Of a stretch of 64,000 nt of DNA, positions 45,676 through 59,196 are shown one piece after another. A model generated the notes under the pieces. The model made no database searches. It was given only the letters and a program-made list of their open reading frames with translations, and was not told where the DNA came from. The DNA lies in contig NC_058510.1 in assembly GCF_020382885.2 (NCBI RefSeq), forward strand, positions 2,051,001 through 2,115,000, given 5' to 3'. A program made the position numbers and the translations under genes. Source of the stretch: Scatophagus argus. Taxonomy: Eukaryota > Chordata > Actinopteri > Scatophagidae. The first letter of the stretch is position 1. The number at the start of each line of letters is the position of its first letter.

Positions 45676-46661
45676 TCAGATCTCGCGCTGTCTCTGGGCC
45701 TCAGTGACATCAGGCTGCTGGTTCTCCAAGGCCATCGTCATGTGCACCGGCGTCAGTCCGTCCTCCCCTGACAGACAGACAGGCAGACAGACAGAAAACT
45801 CGGTGAGCTAACGATGAGGAGGGCAGGAGCAGCTATGGAAACAGGATCCTCTCAGCTCTGTGATTGTTGTTGTTTTTGTTGCATGCAGGTAAATCTGAAT
45901 CTGACCCTCAGAGCTGCCCAACAGCAACTTTAAGTTACTTTAAAAAGTGTAAAATCTCAAGGTTTAAAACACTGGACTCATAGAAACTGATTCCAGACCT
46001 GTAGACGTGTGTTTCCAGGGCAGGATGTCCACCCCTGTGCGGCAGAAGGAGCGGTCGGTGTGGGCCTCGGTGCTGTACAGGACCTCCTGCAGCTGTTTGT
46101 CTCCAGGCTTCTGAGCTTTCACTCTCACCTGCAAGAGGAAACAGTTTACTCGTCCGCCTCAGGGGCCGAAATGGACGCAGAGGTTTTGTCCCCTCTTACC
46201 TCCAGGATGGTGATCTCTTTCTCCTTCAGCTTCCCCGCTTTGTTTTTAACCTGCGTCTTCTTGGTGTCGACCCACACCACCCTCTCCTTCACCTCTGACC
46301 TGGACGCACGCACACACACACACACACACACATATGTTGGTAAATCTGCAGGAGATTTCTGATTCTGATTTTCAGCCTCTGTGCGGAGAGCAGACTCACT
46401 CTTGGATGCCCAGGTCGGCCAGTGTTGTGTCCAGGAAGGGGAAGGGTTGGTGCGCCGGGTCGGGCTCCACCTGGACGGGCAGTGTCACCGACATGGGCAA
46501 CTCCCACTCCAGCTCCACCCGCACCATCTTGCCACATGGCCCGCGGGAGTCCCCGTCTGCTGGGTCGTCTGGCCCCCCGTTGGCCTGCTCCACACGGGCG
46601 TCTCCCTCCTCCACTGAGCTTTTTATGTCGTCCGCTGCCAGCTTGACTTTGTGATCAGTAT
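45676..46661 (-). CDS. Unrecognised small multi-exon protein-coding gene
   Basis: Four exons with good splice sites and agreeing phases: 46400-46661, 46200-46299, 45999-46128, 45676-45767 (stop TGA). From the first in-frame ATG (46527) the product is about 148 aa: MVRVELEWELPMSVTLPVQV at the start, then VVWVDTKKTQVKNKAGKLK, VLYSTEAHTDRSFCRTGVDI and a TEAQRQREI end. The frame is open upstream of that ATG to a weak acceptor at 46662, so a further 5' exon and a longer protein are possible. No signal peptide or membrane segment is seen. A Pro/acid-rich stretch (QVEPDPAHQPFPFLD) precedes a Lys-rich middle. I do not recognise the family and assign no function. It sits between convergent ipo4 and co-directional rec8. 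An (AC)n run lies about 10 bp upstream of the second exon. Confidence 0.65.
46311..46332. repeat. (CA)n microsatellite beside an exon of the unrecognised gene
   Basis: Dinucleotide run in the intron just upstream (on the minus strand) of the exon at 46200-46299. Confidence 0.95.
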
Positions 46662-48459
46662 CTCAATAAAGAAAGTGATGGATCCCTGGCCCTGGCGTGC
46701 CTTATCTCCGTGAGTGATGCCTTTTGTCTCCAGCGGGTGCTGCTGCAGATGCTGGCCGGTCTGCCTTCCTCCTCCTCAGGGCCGATGATTCAGAGCTGCT
46801 CCGCTGATGTGGAAAGCGTGAGTGTGTCTAATGCGTGCAGACCTGTGCTCTGCGCTCCTGGCTGATATAAGCAGCTGGTGTGAGTGTGTGTTATGTATCA
46901 TCCAGGTGTGAGCTTCATTAGACTGTCAGGAGGGAGATGGACGAATGGTGAGAGAAATAACTGAGAACTGAAGGCTTTCTGACTTCTAACCGATAGATTT
47001 AAAATGCATAAATCTGATGAGACAACAACATGCCAAGAGGCCACTTCAGGTTCAGCGTGGACATCAGATTTATGATGGTGTGTAATGAGATGATCCACAC
47101 CTCCTCTTCCCATTTGTCTCCCTCCTGCGCTTCCTCTGACAGTGAAGGTGAACAGGAGGTTGATGTATGGGCCGTTCGCAGCACGGCGCCACGTATTCAC
47201 CTTTTGAAAAACGTGAGTGTCGTCCTGTACGGTCTCGGCGAAGCCTCTCGTACGGATACCAGCCTTAGGTCAGCAGCACTGCGGAGGGATACGGATGATG
47301 CAGAGGCCTCAGACTGTATTGGTGGAGCTCAGGTTGCCTTTTCTGCTCATTTAAGTGGCTGTAATATATTTACTTTATATTAACATGGGGTCATGTGACT
47401 GCTTGGATGTGATATCTGGTGATGCTGACAGGCTGATCAGTTTCAGACACTCACATTTTTTTTGGATCAAAACATTGCATGGCAGTGGAAAAGAACATTT
47501 CCTTGCACAACACCGCGACCTGAATGTATCACAAGTGGCCTCCACAAAGTGATCGTTCTTGTATGTGGATGTGAAGTTCTTTTCTGAGTGCAGCGCTGAG
47601 CTCGGCGCAGGCCTCTCGGTCACAGCGAGGTGCCACATTGGCGCAGTGTGACTCTTTCGCACAGCAGACCTCAGTGCGTTTAACCAACACACACTTTAAT
47701 TGTGCGGAGTTACTGAGGCGTGACGTCCGACGGGAGTTTCCTGCCAGCGAGGCACAACACGGCTGGGAGGGGCTGACGTGCTTTCAGGGTATGTTTCACT
47801 CATTTTCTCTTTCTGCACCACAAGCTCCACTCAGAATGTTTAAAACGAACAGCTGGATTATTTTCTCTGATGCTTTTCACACCACAATAACAACAAGCTT
47901 CACGTTTAATTATCAGTGCTGGTAAAAGAAAACAACAACAAAGCTCACTTACAGACTAAACAAGTGTTAAATGATGTCCAAAAACCTAAGTTCTATTCTC
48001 ACAAATAACTACAGAAATACAAATTTCATCTGGCTGAATACATGAAGTGTTTGCAGGAATAATTCAATGCCACAGTCTACTGAGCAAAAACGTTTTATTA
48101 TAAGTTAAGAATAATGAAAAGTGATAAAAGATCTGCACAGCTGATACAAACTGTTTAAAAAGCTTAATTTAAAATCTAGAATAATAAAACACAGGATACA
48201 AACTGTATAATAAAACCAAGTTGGTCCAGATGTTTAAAACTTACGTAACAGTGTGTGAAAATCCATGACAGTAATAAGCTCAATGGGTGTAAATACGTAA
48301 AAATACGACCACATGAACAGAACAGAACCAGATTAAAATGGTTAAAAAACATTCTTTAAAACGCTGGTTTGATTTGATCACAGGATAAAATTCATTCACT
48401 GTAGTCATCAATAAAAAGTTGAACTGTCCCTTTACAGGACTGCAGTGTGAGTAACCGTA
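46662..48459. other. Spacer between the unrecognised gene and rec8
   Basis: 1.8 kb. It may contain the 5' exon or promoter of the unrecognised gene and the 3' UTR of rec8. A minus-strand frame at about 46700-46790 rich in Arg and Ala has no usable donor, so I did not add it. No other feature seen. Confidence 0.4.
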
Positions 48460-48484
48460 TGTGTGTGTGTGTGTGTGTGTGTGT
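48460..48484. repeat. (TG)n microsatellite abutting the rec8 stop codon
   Basis: The dinucleotide run ends on the base next to the rec8 TGA (48485-48487), so the first bases of the rec8 3' UTR are an (AC)n repeat. Confidence 0.93.
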
Positions 48485-51400
48485 TCAGGCAGGCATCCTG
48501 AGTGCTGCAGGGTTTATGTTGATGTCACCGTAGGGTTCAGCCTGATGTGCGGTCGCCTGCCCAGCAGACAGCAGCTCTGACGAGGAGAAACATCATTAAC
48601 ACCATCAGAGTGTTTCACCGAATGTTACTGTGGAGGTCAGGGAGGACAATCTGACCAAAACTCAACACTGTAGTGTGCAGCGCTGGATTCCTCACCCAGC
48701 AGTGTGTGGAGCGCGAGGGCTGCAGTGGCGCGGTTGGCCTCCGGGGGCACCAGACAGCCAAAGGTGACTTCTCCACGTGTCTGCAGGCTGGAGCAGATCC
48801 AGCTGAAACAGGTGAGCAGGATAGGACTGATGAGTGGCTAATGTGTGATATTCACAAAGTCTCTCAGTAGTTTCGCTGTCTAACCCCGCTGGAGGAGATG
48901 AACCGAGACACTGTGGCTCAGGTTCATCCCTCAGGCTAACCGTTCGCTTCGCATTTTGAATTCCCAAGCAGATACCAGACAACTTCACATGTGGAGCAAC
49001 CAGCGAGACTGGAGGGGAACAAGCGGAGTACAAACACAAACAGCATCACCAGACCAGGACCTCATCAAACACATTTCCACGAGGCTGGAAGTCTCAGCCG
49101 CTGTCTGAGTAAATGTGAGAATAAACCACCTCACCGACGTACAGGAAATATGAGCGTAACGCAGTCAAACAGAAGGTTCATCACTGAAACCACACCTTGT
49201 CAACACCTGAGGGAGATGCAGCAGCAGAAGAAGAAAACACGGCCACAGTGAGCCGCAGGCAACCTTTATTCAAACAGAAGCTACCACTCAAACAGAGGAG
49301 GGTAACGTGTCACAAAACACTCGTCGACCCTGCTGGAATCTGGAGCCTCAACAATCATGTGGAACAGGAAGCATCAATACGGAGCCGAAAGATCAGACTC
49401 AAGACTCAGCATGGGACAAAAATCTCAAAGAAAAGTTTCCCGCTATATTTATTCAATCCATGAGTCAATTCTGTGAGCCTTCAGGTGTGTGGTAAAGTAC
49501 CTCAGCATGTCCCTGCTCTCCACGCCCGCCTGGGCCTCCGGCATCTCGATGTTCTCCTCTGCTATAGACTCCATCGGGAGCTGGGCCTCCTCAGCTGGAG
49601 ACCTACACACACACACACACACACACACACAGTGATCTGTTTCTTCCTCCATCTATTTGTCCGTCTGTCTGTCCGTCTGAGACTCACCATCTGCTGACAG
49701 GAGTGATCATGCCGCTCACAGATTTGTCTTCTTTGGACATGTCCAGGATGGTGTCTAACGCAGCTGTTTACGCACAAACATGAAGAAACGCAAAACGCTT
49801 TGAATAAATGATGCGTTTGTCGGGCTGCCAAAGCACGATGTGAATAAAACGTGGAAGGCTTCTTACACGAGCCCTCAGCTGGCTGCAGTCCTGACTCGCT
49901 GGATATCTGAGACAGAGAGAGCGTCATGAAATGGAGACGAGGTTTATAATCCAATTTGTCTCACCGCTGAGCAGAACACACACTGCAGGCTAGTGGATAA
50001 CCTTTATTATCTTAGCCACAGCTTTTCACGAATGCCCTCCCAGATTTTAGCTTGACTTGAAACTGTGTGTTTGGTGAGAATGTTGTCTTTCATTTGACTT
50101 CAGATCTTTACTGAAGACTCCTCCCACACAGACTCACCTCCCTCACAGCTGAGTGTCTCCTCTTCCTCTCTGTCCTCAGGATTTCTCTGTCCTGCTCTGA
50201 CTCCCCTCTCGCCTCCTCGTCCTCTCCCTCCTGCCCTCTCGGTTCGGACGGGACGGCGAGCGATGCCTGTTGCCTCCACAGTGACTGCAGCTCGGCGTGG
50301 AGCAGGGCTGTGGACAGGTCAAAGGGCAGGCGTGGGTCACCACAAACTCAGAGAGTTTGTGGAAAGCAACTCAGAGGCTGTACTGTGATCAGGACGGATA
50401 AAATGTGTCAAAGCACCTATAAAGTTGTTACTGATTAGAAAACACACACAGAGGTTTTGATTATTTATACTAAGTAAAAAACCAAAAAGGCTGCAGGTGG
50501 AGTTGCTATCATCTGCAGGCATATGAGATCAGTCAGCACAGAATCAGGTGGAGTGTAGCACTTGACACTGACGTCCACAGGGGGAGCTGAAGAGCTGAGC
50601 AGGAGTGGCAGCCTTAGTCAAGGAGGAGAAGTCCAGCAGCACCTCGGACTGAGAGGAAGAAGAAAATATTAACTTGATGCTACATTTCAAACACAGTGGA
50701 GAGAGACAGAGACGGAGAGGGACAAGTCAATGACAGCGTCTCAGAGGAAATTAAATAAGGAAGGAGGGAAGAAGGATGGAAGGAAATAAAATCAATGAGC
50801 TCTCCCCCAGTGGGCTTAGAGAGCAGGAAGAGAACTGGAGAGCTGGAGTTTAATTAATCCACACTGGTGAAGCGACACTTTGATGCTAAGACTTTGATTA
50901 CAGGATGGTACAGACTGAAACTCAACTGGTCAGCATTACAGCTGAAAGACTGTGCTTTTGTGTGTGCACAGAGTGTGTACAGCTTTTGCTTTGCTGCATG
51001 TGTGTGTGGTTCGGAGGGAGAAAATGTCTGCTTTTACTTGGTGTGAAATCACAGAAAAAGAGGAACAGAACCGCAGGCCTCATGACAGCCTGAAGTCTGA
51101 AATCCTGTCTTAACTCAGTTTAGGATTCTTTGTATGACAGAAACACGTTTCCTCCATGGATTTAAGAAAATCTTCTGTCTTGTCTTAGGACAGGAATTCA
51201 GCTATTACAGAAGCATCCTAACTGGAGAACTTCAGTTAGGAATCCTGCATTAGGATGGCAGCAGCGTGAAGATGGGAGAAGCCCGGGACTATTATGACTG
51301 CAAGGCTAACTGTAACTGTTGTAGACGCTAGCAGTGTTGTTGTCATGGATACGGGCAGTCTCATTTACAGATTGAAGAATGGAGTTTACTGGTGTAGTAA

Positions 51401-54400
51401 GATAAGACATGAGGTCTGAGACAGGAAGCAGTCATGAGTTTTATTGCTTCTGCAATAGCAAGAGAGGACGATTCTTATCTTTGCAAAGAGGTTCTTGGTT
51501 ACCAAACGTCGCTTTAAATGACTGGAATATTCTGATAATGTAAAAACTGTCTGTCAGTGTGTTTCTGTACCAGGTCAAGGGTCTCGGCCAGCGGGTTCCC
51601 GATCTGTTCTGCCATTGCGCTGTCAGATATCTGGACCTCAGGGTCTGCAAAGACCAGCTGACGTCTGCGGGTTCCTCCAGGCTTCCTCAGAGGAGGAGCA
51701 ACCACCTGACGTCAGGGTGAGAAACACACGGGTTTAAAGTTCACAGCACTGAGACGTCACACACCAGCACACAAGCTGGAAATTATGAATCTATGTGCTG
51801 ACACACCCATTTGTGCTTTCCATTACTTGTTTCCGAAACGACACAAGCAGCTCATGAGTCACTTTGTGGAATGTAAACTGAAGCTGATGAACCTTCACAG
51901 CAGAAAACAGTTTGTCACTGTCATCTGTGTTTCCTTGGACAGCAGGCAAATAAAAAGGCTTAAGGTTCATAATGGGTACTAAAGTACACTAACTTTGGGT
52001 TTAATACTACTTAAGAAACAAAACATGTAGTCTGGCTGTTATCTACTTGTTGCGATAATTACCGTACATCTACATCTACATACATCCGTACATTCAGATT
52101 CTGCATAAAACTGAACAAACCGGTGACTTAGGACAAGACAAGACAAGACAACTTTATTTTTATAGTCCATTTTTACAAGCAGTTTGTCTCAAAGGGCTTT
52201 ACATAACATCATAGCAACATCCTCTGCCCTTCGACCCTCACATTGACTCAGGAGAAACTCCCTCACCTAGGACGGGCAGACGTGCAATGGATGTTGCGAG
52301 GACGTTATGAGGCGTCACTTATGTCTCACCTCCTCATGGGGACATTCTGTTGCTCCGTTTCCCTCATTCCCAGATGCCCCAGAGGGTGGAGTTAGCATGG
52401 CAACCTGTAATGGGGTCATCTCCAGGTCAAGGGCCCCCAGAACCTCCACAGGCCGACCCGACTCCTCATCCAGCAGCCATATACTGTCCCGCTCGACTCC
52501 CAGCACCGTCTCCTTCAGCCTGGAGACAGCAGCGCTCAGTACACAAACCGTTTCAACCAACAGCAAATATAATCTGTCATGTGACATGTTTGACTTAAGA
52601 CAGAATACTGAGTCACTTCAGGCTTCCTTGAAACTCCAGGATGTGGCAGTTCTTTTGTTAATATCTGCCTGTTTGTTAACAAGCTGTAACAAACACAAAA
52701 GCTCCTCACTGTGACCTAAAGGCTGAGGACTGATGATCAGCTGTCAGTTTAAAGTGTCTCTACGGGACTCACTGGTCAATAGAGGACATGACTCCTTCAG
52801 GATCCCTGGTCTTCTCCTCAGCCTGCCACTCCTCCACCTCTGTTGAAGACACAAGGATATAAAGTACACAACACAAATAAACAAGTAAGCACATAATGAT
52901 CTCAGGTGGAAAAAGCTTCTTAACCCTTACTGACTTACATTATGAAAGAAACAGGTTTTCCTTGTTGAGACAAATTCCCTCTCTACCCTCTCACTTCTTC
53001 TTCTGTTAAAGCGAGGCAGGCTTTCTCAAACCCAAGAGACGGTCCCTCTCTATTCTACCCTGAAATCAAAATGTCTCCTGAAAGTAAACCTTTTCTCTCT
53101 GGCCGCAAAAGCACCGACAACTTCAGAAATGCCTTTTTTTCCCCCTCCAAGTAGAGCGTTGGCACAAAGAAGTCGACCCAGCTGACCGGTGCAGACACAT
53201 TACAAAAGAGGAACACACCGTGGGGCTGAGAAACCTCCCAGATGAAATATGGTCAACAGTTTGAGACTAAAACACAAAGATTCAAAGCTTATCATAAAAG
53301 ACAGAAGTGCACACACACACACACACACACCTCCACGAAACTGGTCAGGTTGATCCATCAACAAGTCGATATCTCTGGCTGTGGCTTCAGGGAGCTCATC
53401 CCCCTCAAAATGCTGACAGAGAAAAGGTAAAGGACAAAAGTGAGAGGAGAGGACAGGATAAAGTAATAAAGAAACAAGCTGAAGCAATGAGGCCTGTTTG
53501 GTGTCAGTGATGAATAATGTAAGAGAAGTGGCATAACACACAGCAACAACAAAAACAGAAGGATAAATAAAGAAATGACTAAATGTTTGCATGCAAGGCA
53601 AAAATAAACCCACAGGGCAGACGAGTGGAGGCGGAGGACAACAGAAATGTGAGCCACGCATCTCCATAAACAAACTGGGAGTGCAGGATGATGTAATTAA
53701 GTCAGATGTTATCAAGCCAAAATGCACTTCATCAGCTGATGGCGCTTCAGGAGGAGCATCATCAGTCCCTAAGTGACACAATGAGGAGGCTAACAGTGTT
53801 TGAGGTCGCTGCAGTGACACACACCTGCGTTTGAAATAAAACAGTTTGCCTTCTTTCAAACTGGATGGCAAACTTTGGAATAATCACAATAATAAGGAAG
53901 CATCCACACTTCCAAATAGGAAACCACTAAAGGACAGCAACAAAGACATCTGGAGCTCAGTTTACTACACTCTGTGGATTAATTGTTAAATTTTAAGGAA
54001 CCACCGTTTGTTCTTGTTTGTCTTGTGTTGTTGTGTGTGTTTGTATGATAAGTATGTACATATTTGTGCAGGTGGGGATGCAGTATCGCCTGTGCTGTCA
54101 ACGGTATTTGATTGCATGGTATGTTTGAGTTGTGGAGGAGCAACTCAAACAGGCTTGAGGCATGAAATTTTATTTCTCAAGAAATGATGACTACATAACA
54201 TGTCGATATATTGAATTTATGGCAGATTCTTATTCAATCAAAGGGTATCTGGTATTTCATATCCAAGTTCCCCAACACTATTAACTTCACTGCACTGTAC
54301 CAACCATTTAGAAAATTAATTGAACCTTTAAGCATACATAAAAAATTGTTTCCCGGAGATTAAAATACATTGTTGTAGCAAATGGACTGGAGAGCACAGA

Positions 54401-57400
54401 ACCTTCCTTATCACATAGAGACAGGAGACACCAACAAACAAACAACTAAACTGTGACAAGGAATAAGTGAAGCTGTTGTGGGCACCCGGTCCACATACCA
54501 GCCCAGTGATTCACAGGACGTCTGCTGTAATAATGATGACTGCCATGTTTTCCTGTCTGTGTGCTCTGACAGAGAGTTTACCTCAGCAGCCGCGAAGAGC
54601 AACTCCTCCTTCTCCGTCAGGGTGATGGCAGCTGGAGGTGACCTGAAACCTGGTTTAACACAGCAGGAGGAGAGAGGAGCCAAGCATGTTTACAGTGTTT
54701 GTGAGTTCAGGGGGGGAAACACCAAAGAAATCTGAGCTTAGCCCAGGACTGAAGCATTTTTAATTAAGTGCATGCAGATAAAATGAGATCACTTTGCTGG
54801 GAACAGAGCATTTATTCACAATTTTACAAATGGGTGTGAAAATAGTGACCTTTCTATACTAAAAAAATGACATTTAGAATAAAAAGCACTGATGGAGTTT
54901 AACGATAATGTACAGGCCCTTTTGTTACAAAAACATAACCTTAAATAAAACCTCTGGAGATTGATGATCCTGACGGGAAACATGTAAACCAGTCTTACAA
55001 ATCTCAGTCTGAATTATCTGTGTTTAAAGTGCTACATACAAGCACAGTGATAAACACTGTAGGTTGTGTCCTGTGTGAAGATGCACACAGATTTCTGTCT
55101 TCATCTCGTAGACACAAGTGAGTGATGGGAAATTGATTTTTTGGGTTCATAAACACGACTAAGAATTCAAAGGTTCACTTTGAAATGGGGCAACCTTATT
55201 AACCCATTATGACGTTTGGTCCTGAAATGTGGGCTTAAAAGGCAGCCGCCACTGATATGGGGCACAGATACAGTCTTTCAAATGTTACAGTATCAGTCTC
55301 ACCCTCTTTGTCAAGTGTGGTGTGGGGACTGGGCACCAGGGAGTGCTGTGAACCTGCCTCTTCAGTCATCGACACCCGCTACAAACACACAGCACAAACA
55401 TTATATAACCACAGAGAACAGCAAAACAGATTTATTTCATTTCACCTTTTTATGAGCATGTGTTTAAATCTGAGGTTGGGGTTGTTTAAGACCAGACTGA
55501 TTCAGAAATAATATGTTTTCTTTTGTCTTCTTTTGCCTCTCTGTACCAAGAGGGTCTATGGTGAAGCTGATTCTTTAAATTCCACGTCAAGAACTCAACA
55601 GAAGGTTTTCATATTACTGTCCTCCCGTAGTCTCACACATTGGCTCTGATCGTGACTTAAATCCCATATCGTATTTCCACAGGGAAATATTACAAGAACG
55701 AAAAAGTTCAGCTGTATCTGTCAGATTTACAGCACACAGAGAAGTTACCAACTGGGATTTACTGAGAATACCAGTGGACTGTACAGAGGGATATTGCACA
55801 TATGCTGTTAGAATGGAAGTGACTGGAGTGTAAGGCCATAAAACTGGTTCACTTGTATGTACTTGACTGTAAATTTGTAAACCATGTGGAAAAAACCCTG
55901 AAAAGCAACATCACAACAGCATCATATTTAATCATGTCAACCAATCTGTGTAGAGGCCACATATTCCATTGTGTTGGTGTGTGTGCTCTGTACGTGGAGT
56001 GTGTTTAGAAACAGCAATAGCAGCTGAGCTTTTGCACTGAATCTGGTCAGATGAACTCACTATTTAGTAATTTGAATGTTTCTTCAATTTACTGCTGTTT
56101 TGGACAGCATGACTGAAACAGAGGAGCTTGTGTGTTAGGTACACACAGCTCAGTCACCAGAATAAAATGTGGGCACTTTACATTTCTGCAAACTACAAAC
56201 ATGTCAGTTTTGTACGTCTTGTGGTGACTAAACCAGGTATTTTAAGGCAAAACATGATAACCACTAACCCTAACCACTTGTTTTTCATGCCTAAACTTAA
56301 ATCTTAAGCACAGTGTTGTCACAACATCGAAGTGAAAACTGAAACGTAAAGTTTCAATATAATCTGTGGTCTGCAGAAACATACAGAGCCAACATACATT
56401 CTGGTGACTGGGTTGGTATTAAATAGTAAAGTGTAGTATAACTACTGTTACTATTATTATATTGACTGTTTTTCACAGTAGTGTTCACTGCTGCTCCTAA
56501 TAAGAACATTCATCAAGCCTGCTCAAGTTAACAGACTGAATATTTGATAAAGTGCAGATTGCGGACACATACATTTGTGATACCCTTGTGGTACTTCAGG
56601 GACATTAGGTTACTGTACTTCCTGTACTGGTGTATGTTTTGTTAATGTACCTGGTGGATTTTATAGGGGCTGGGCAGTTGGTGTGATTCCATGAGACCGA
56701 AGAAAGGGTCCTGAGCTCCCTCGGCCTCCTGCATCGTGTACAGGCTGTCAGGTACATCCAAGGCCACCCTGTCAGATAAACAGACACGGACATGTCACTA
56801 CCCAAAACATCACACACACATTTAGTAGTGCTGTACTGACTAATGTAACACTGTGCATACTTTCAGCTACACTGTTGGTTTCATGGATATGTAAAATAAT
56901 ATTAGAGGACTATGATTAATGTACAGCACCTTCAGAGAGCAGAGTGTGTAAATATATATTGTATCTGCAGAAACAAGAGCTCATACATCACTGCTGTTCC
57001 ATAACTTGAGTTATTACATATTCATGAAGTCATTCACATGAAAGTAGCTCAATTTGTCCATCACTCACTCAATAAAACACTACCAACTCCTTTTTACAGT
57101 CTTTTTCCCCCAAACAATTTCCCTCATAAATATTCCAAAAGATGCCCCAGGATACAAAACACTTCTCCACTGTGCATGACTAAAGTGTGTGTGCGTGTGC
57201 AAACCTGTCACACTCAGCCATGTCGATACGTATGCATCTGTTATAGCGCAGCAAGCGGTCAATGGTCTGTTGAACCTCCTCTGGAAAACAGAAAAGGGAG
57301 TTAAAAGTATTTATACACAACTCTTAGCAGAAGCAGGAGCAGAGATGTCAAATTTCAGTCATCTGACACGACAAATGTAATGGAGGTGAGCAGATGACCA

Positions 57401-59196
57401 TTCTGCATCCTCTCTACACAAGAGGAAGAGACAACAAAGGAAACAAGGCATCCTAGATAATGGACATTTATAGTATTTTCACCAAGGGTTATTTGGTATC
57501 CTGCAGGTTTACTTAAGTCCGCATGCTGCCACACCCTGGACTTCAACTAAAAAAGTGGGAAAATGTGAAAAATTCTGCGGGGTGCAATGGTCTTAGAGTA
57601 GATATTTGGATCACATTTTTAAAAGGTGACATTCTGAAACCAAGAAAACGAACCTCATATCATGTTTATGAAATACAGCATAAATATTATGTGATCTCAA
57701 TTCCATGTGACAGCTATGGGAATCTTTTCCATTGAAAGATGAAATGAAATGCCATTTCTGAATTGAAGAGCCACTGATACAACAAACTGTGGCTCTTTTT
57801 TCTGCTTCTTTCTTCTCATCATCCTGCATTGCATTTCACTGTTTTCATCACCCATGACGATGGCATCATTGTGAATCTGTCAGATGAAACATCAGTGCCA
57901 GGGTGTAATTTAAGACCAGATGAAAAGAGATTGCTGAGCTCTACTTGACGATATTGCATTTTCAAATCAGACTTCCCACAGAGATTCGGAGATGTGTGAC
58001 AATGGCAATGATTTGGTTTTACACCAAAACCACATTTCTGAGATGACAACATTTTGGATCTGACAGAGACAATTTAGCCGCTGCATTTTTCATTATTTGA
58101 ACAAACAGCATTTTCATATTTCACCTGAGCTCACCTTGGAAAGCTGCCCCACAAAAAAGAATCTCATTTGAAAATCATTCTGCTTATTGCTGATCTTTCT
58201 TCAGATTCCTGGTATATGCTTCTGCAACAGTAACTAAACGTTCATTACGTGGTTTTAGTTTGTGTCTCCTCCACTTCTTCTTCTCTCTTACCTAACAGGA
58301 AGTCAGTGTATTGTGCACAGACATGTAGTCTGCAGTTTCTGGTTTTTCTACTCTTGCTTGTTTTACCTTGTCTTTTCCTCTTACCAAGAAGGAAACCACA
58401 CTGCCTGTGGTAGACTACAACCACTCCATACTGCAGCTGGGATGACAGGTAGAGAGAGAACCGAGGCTTCGGTAGGTTGGGTTGTGGTGCAGGAACCTGA
58501 GCTGTCACATAATCCAAAATGTCCCCGCTGTAAACATTTCACAAAATGTATTATAAAATCTGAAACAAGCTACACTGGGTTGGTACACTGTTTAAATTCA
58601 GTAGGGAAATAACAATTGTACTATTTTAGGTAGTAATGCAAAGAGAGATAAAATGTTCAACTCTTTAACTTTGCTTTTAGTTTCAAACTCCGGTAGGTAA
58701 GAACAGTTTTACACCAAACTACACATGCTTAGAGCAAGCTGCTAAAGGTGTGGCACACTGATAAAATTAGTCATATATAAGGTTGCCAAAGGGAAATATA
58801 GGTATCTGATGATACAGAGTACAAAAATTAAACACAACGTGTATCTTTGCTAACATGCTGCTAGCAACAATTACCATGTCCGCTTGACATTAACTTTGAG
58901 AAGCTCTCTGCGAGTGACCCTGATACCTCTTGTGGCTGCTAGCCTGAAAAAAAAAAACAAAAAACAAAACAAAAACATATTTATACAATTTCTAGATAAA
59001 CCTTAGCAGATAGGCTAATTTGTCATGTAGCTAACCTAAAGACATTCTGCTGTAGTAGCTGAACCAAGTCCGTACTATCTCGCTAGCTTTGTAGGTATAA
59101 GCAAATGAGCTATATATGTATTTATTTTCCTTAATCTTACCAAATTGTGGAAAAACATCCAGTATGGCGATGGAGTACATTTGGATAGTAAAACAT
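48485..59196 (-). CDS. rec8: Meiotic cohesin kleisin subunit Rec8
   Basis: Eighteen exons: 59141-59196, 58875-58943, 58385-58527, 57205-57280, 56651-56768, 55303-55378, 54582-54649, 53331-53412, 52773-52839, 52330-52519, 51571-51705, 50579-50648, 50138-50307, 49867-49906, 49688-49763, 49501-49602, 48696-48802, 48485-48576. Total 1737 nt, 578 aa, all phases consistent. Kleisin that closes the meiotic cohesin ring between SMC3 (N-terminal domain) and SMC1 (C-terminal winged helix). N-terminal signature: MFYYPNVLHRHTGCFSTIW, LAATRGIRVTRRELLKVNV and PAPQPNLPKPRFSLYLSSQL. The C-terminal winged helix shows GEVTFGCLVPPEANRATAAL. The middle is acidic and variable, with TRRRQLVFADPEVQIS, a conserved kleisin block, and is expected to hold the separase sites. 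The exon 12 donor and the length of the variable middle are the least certain parts. Divergent from pdcd6. Confidence 0.94.
49605..49631. repeat. (AC)n microsatellite at the rec8 exon 16 acceptor
   Basis: The minus strand reads (GT)n directly before the TAG acceptor of exon 16 (49501-49602), replacing the usual pyrimidine tract. Confidence 0.93.
52132..52300 (-). mobile_element. Retroposon 3' end (SINE/LINE-like) in a rec8 intron
   Basis: Begins with an (ACAAG)n run, followed by ACTTTATTTTTATAGTCCATTT and a CAAAGGGCTTTACATAACAT segment, a layout common to dispersed fish retroposons read from their 3' end. It lies 30 bp from the exon 10 donor of rec8. Family not assigned. Confidence 0.5.
53310..53330. 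repeat. (AC)n microsatellite forming the rec8 exon 8 donor
   Basis: On the minus strand exon 8 ends GGAG and the intron begins directly with (GT)n, so the splice donor is part of the repeat. Confidence 0.9.

Noticed and set aside
46289-46654. Several overlapping frames of 70-106 codons on both strands
   Set aside because: GC-rich shadows of the unrecognised minus-strand exon, and part is an (AC)n repeat translated as alternating residues.
53200-53871. Minus-strand frame of 223 codons, the longest uninterrupted non-exonic stretch in rec8
   Set aside because: Only the 82-nt exon inside it (53331-53412) matches the Rec8 model; the rest reads through an (AC)n repeat and splice sites and is low-complexity hydrophobic.
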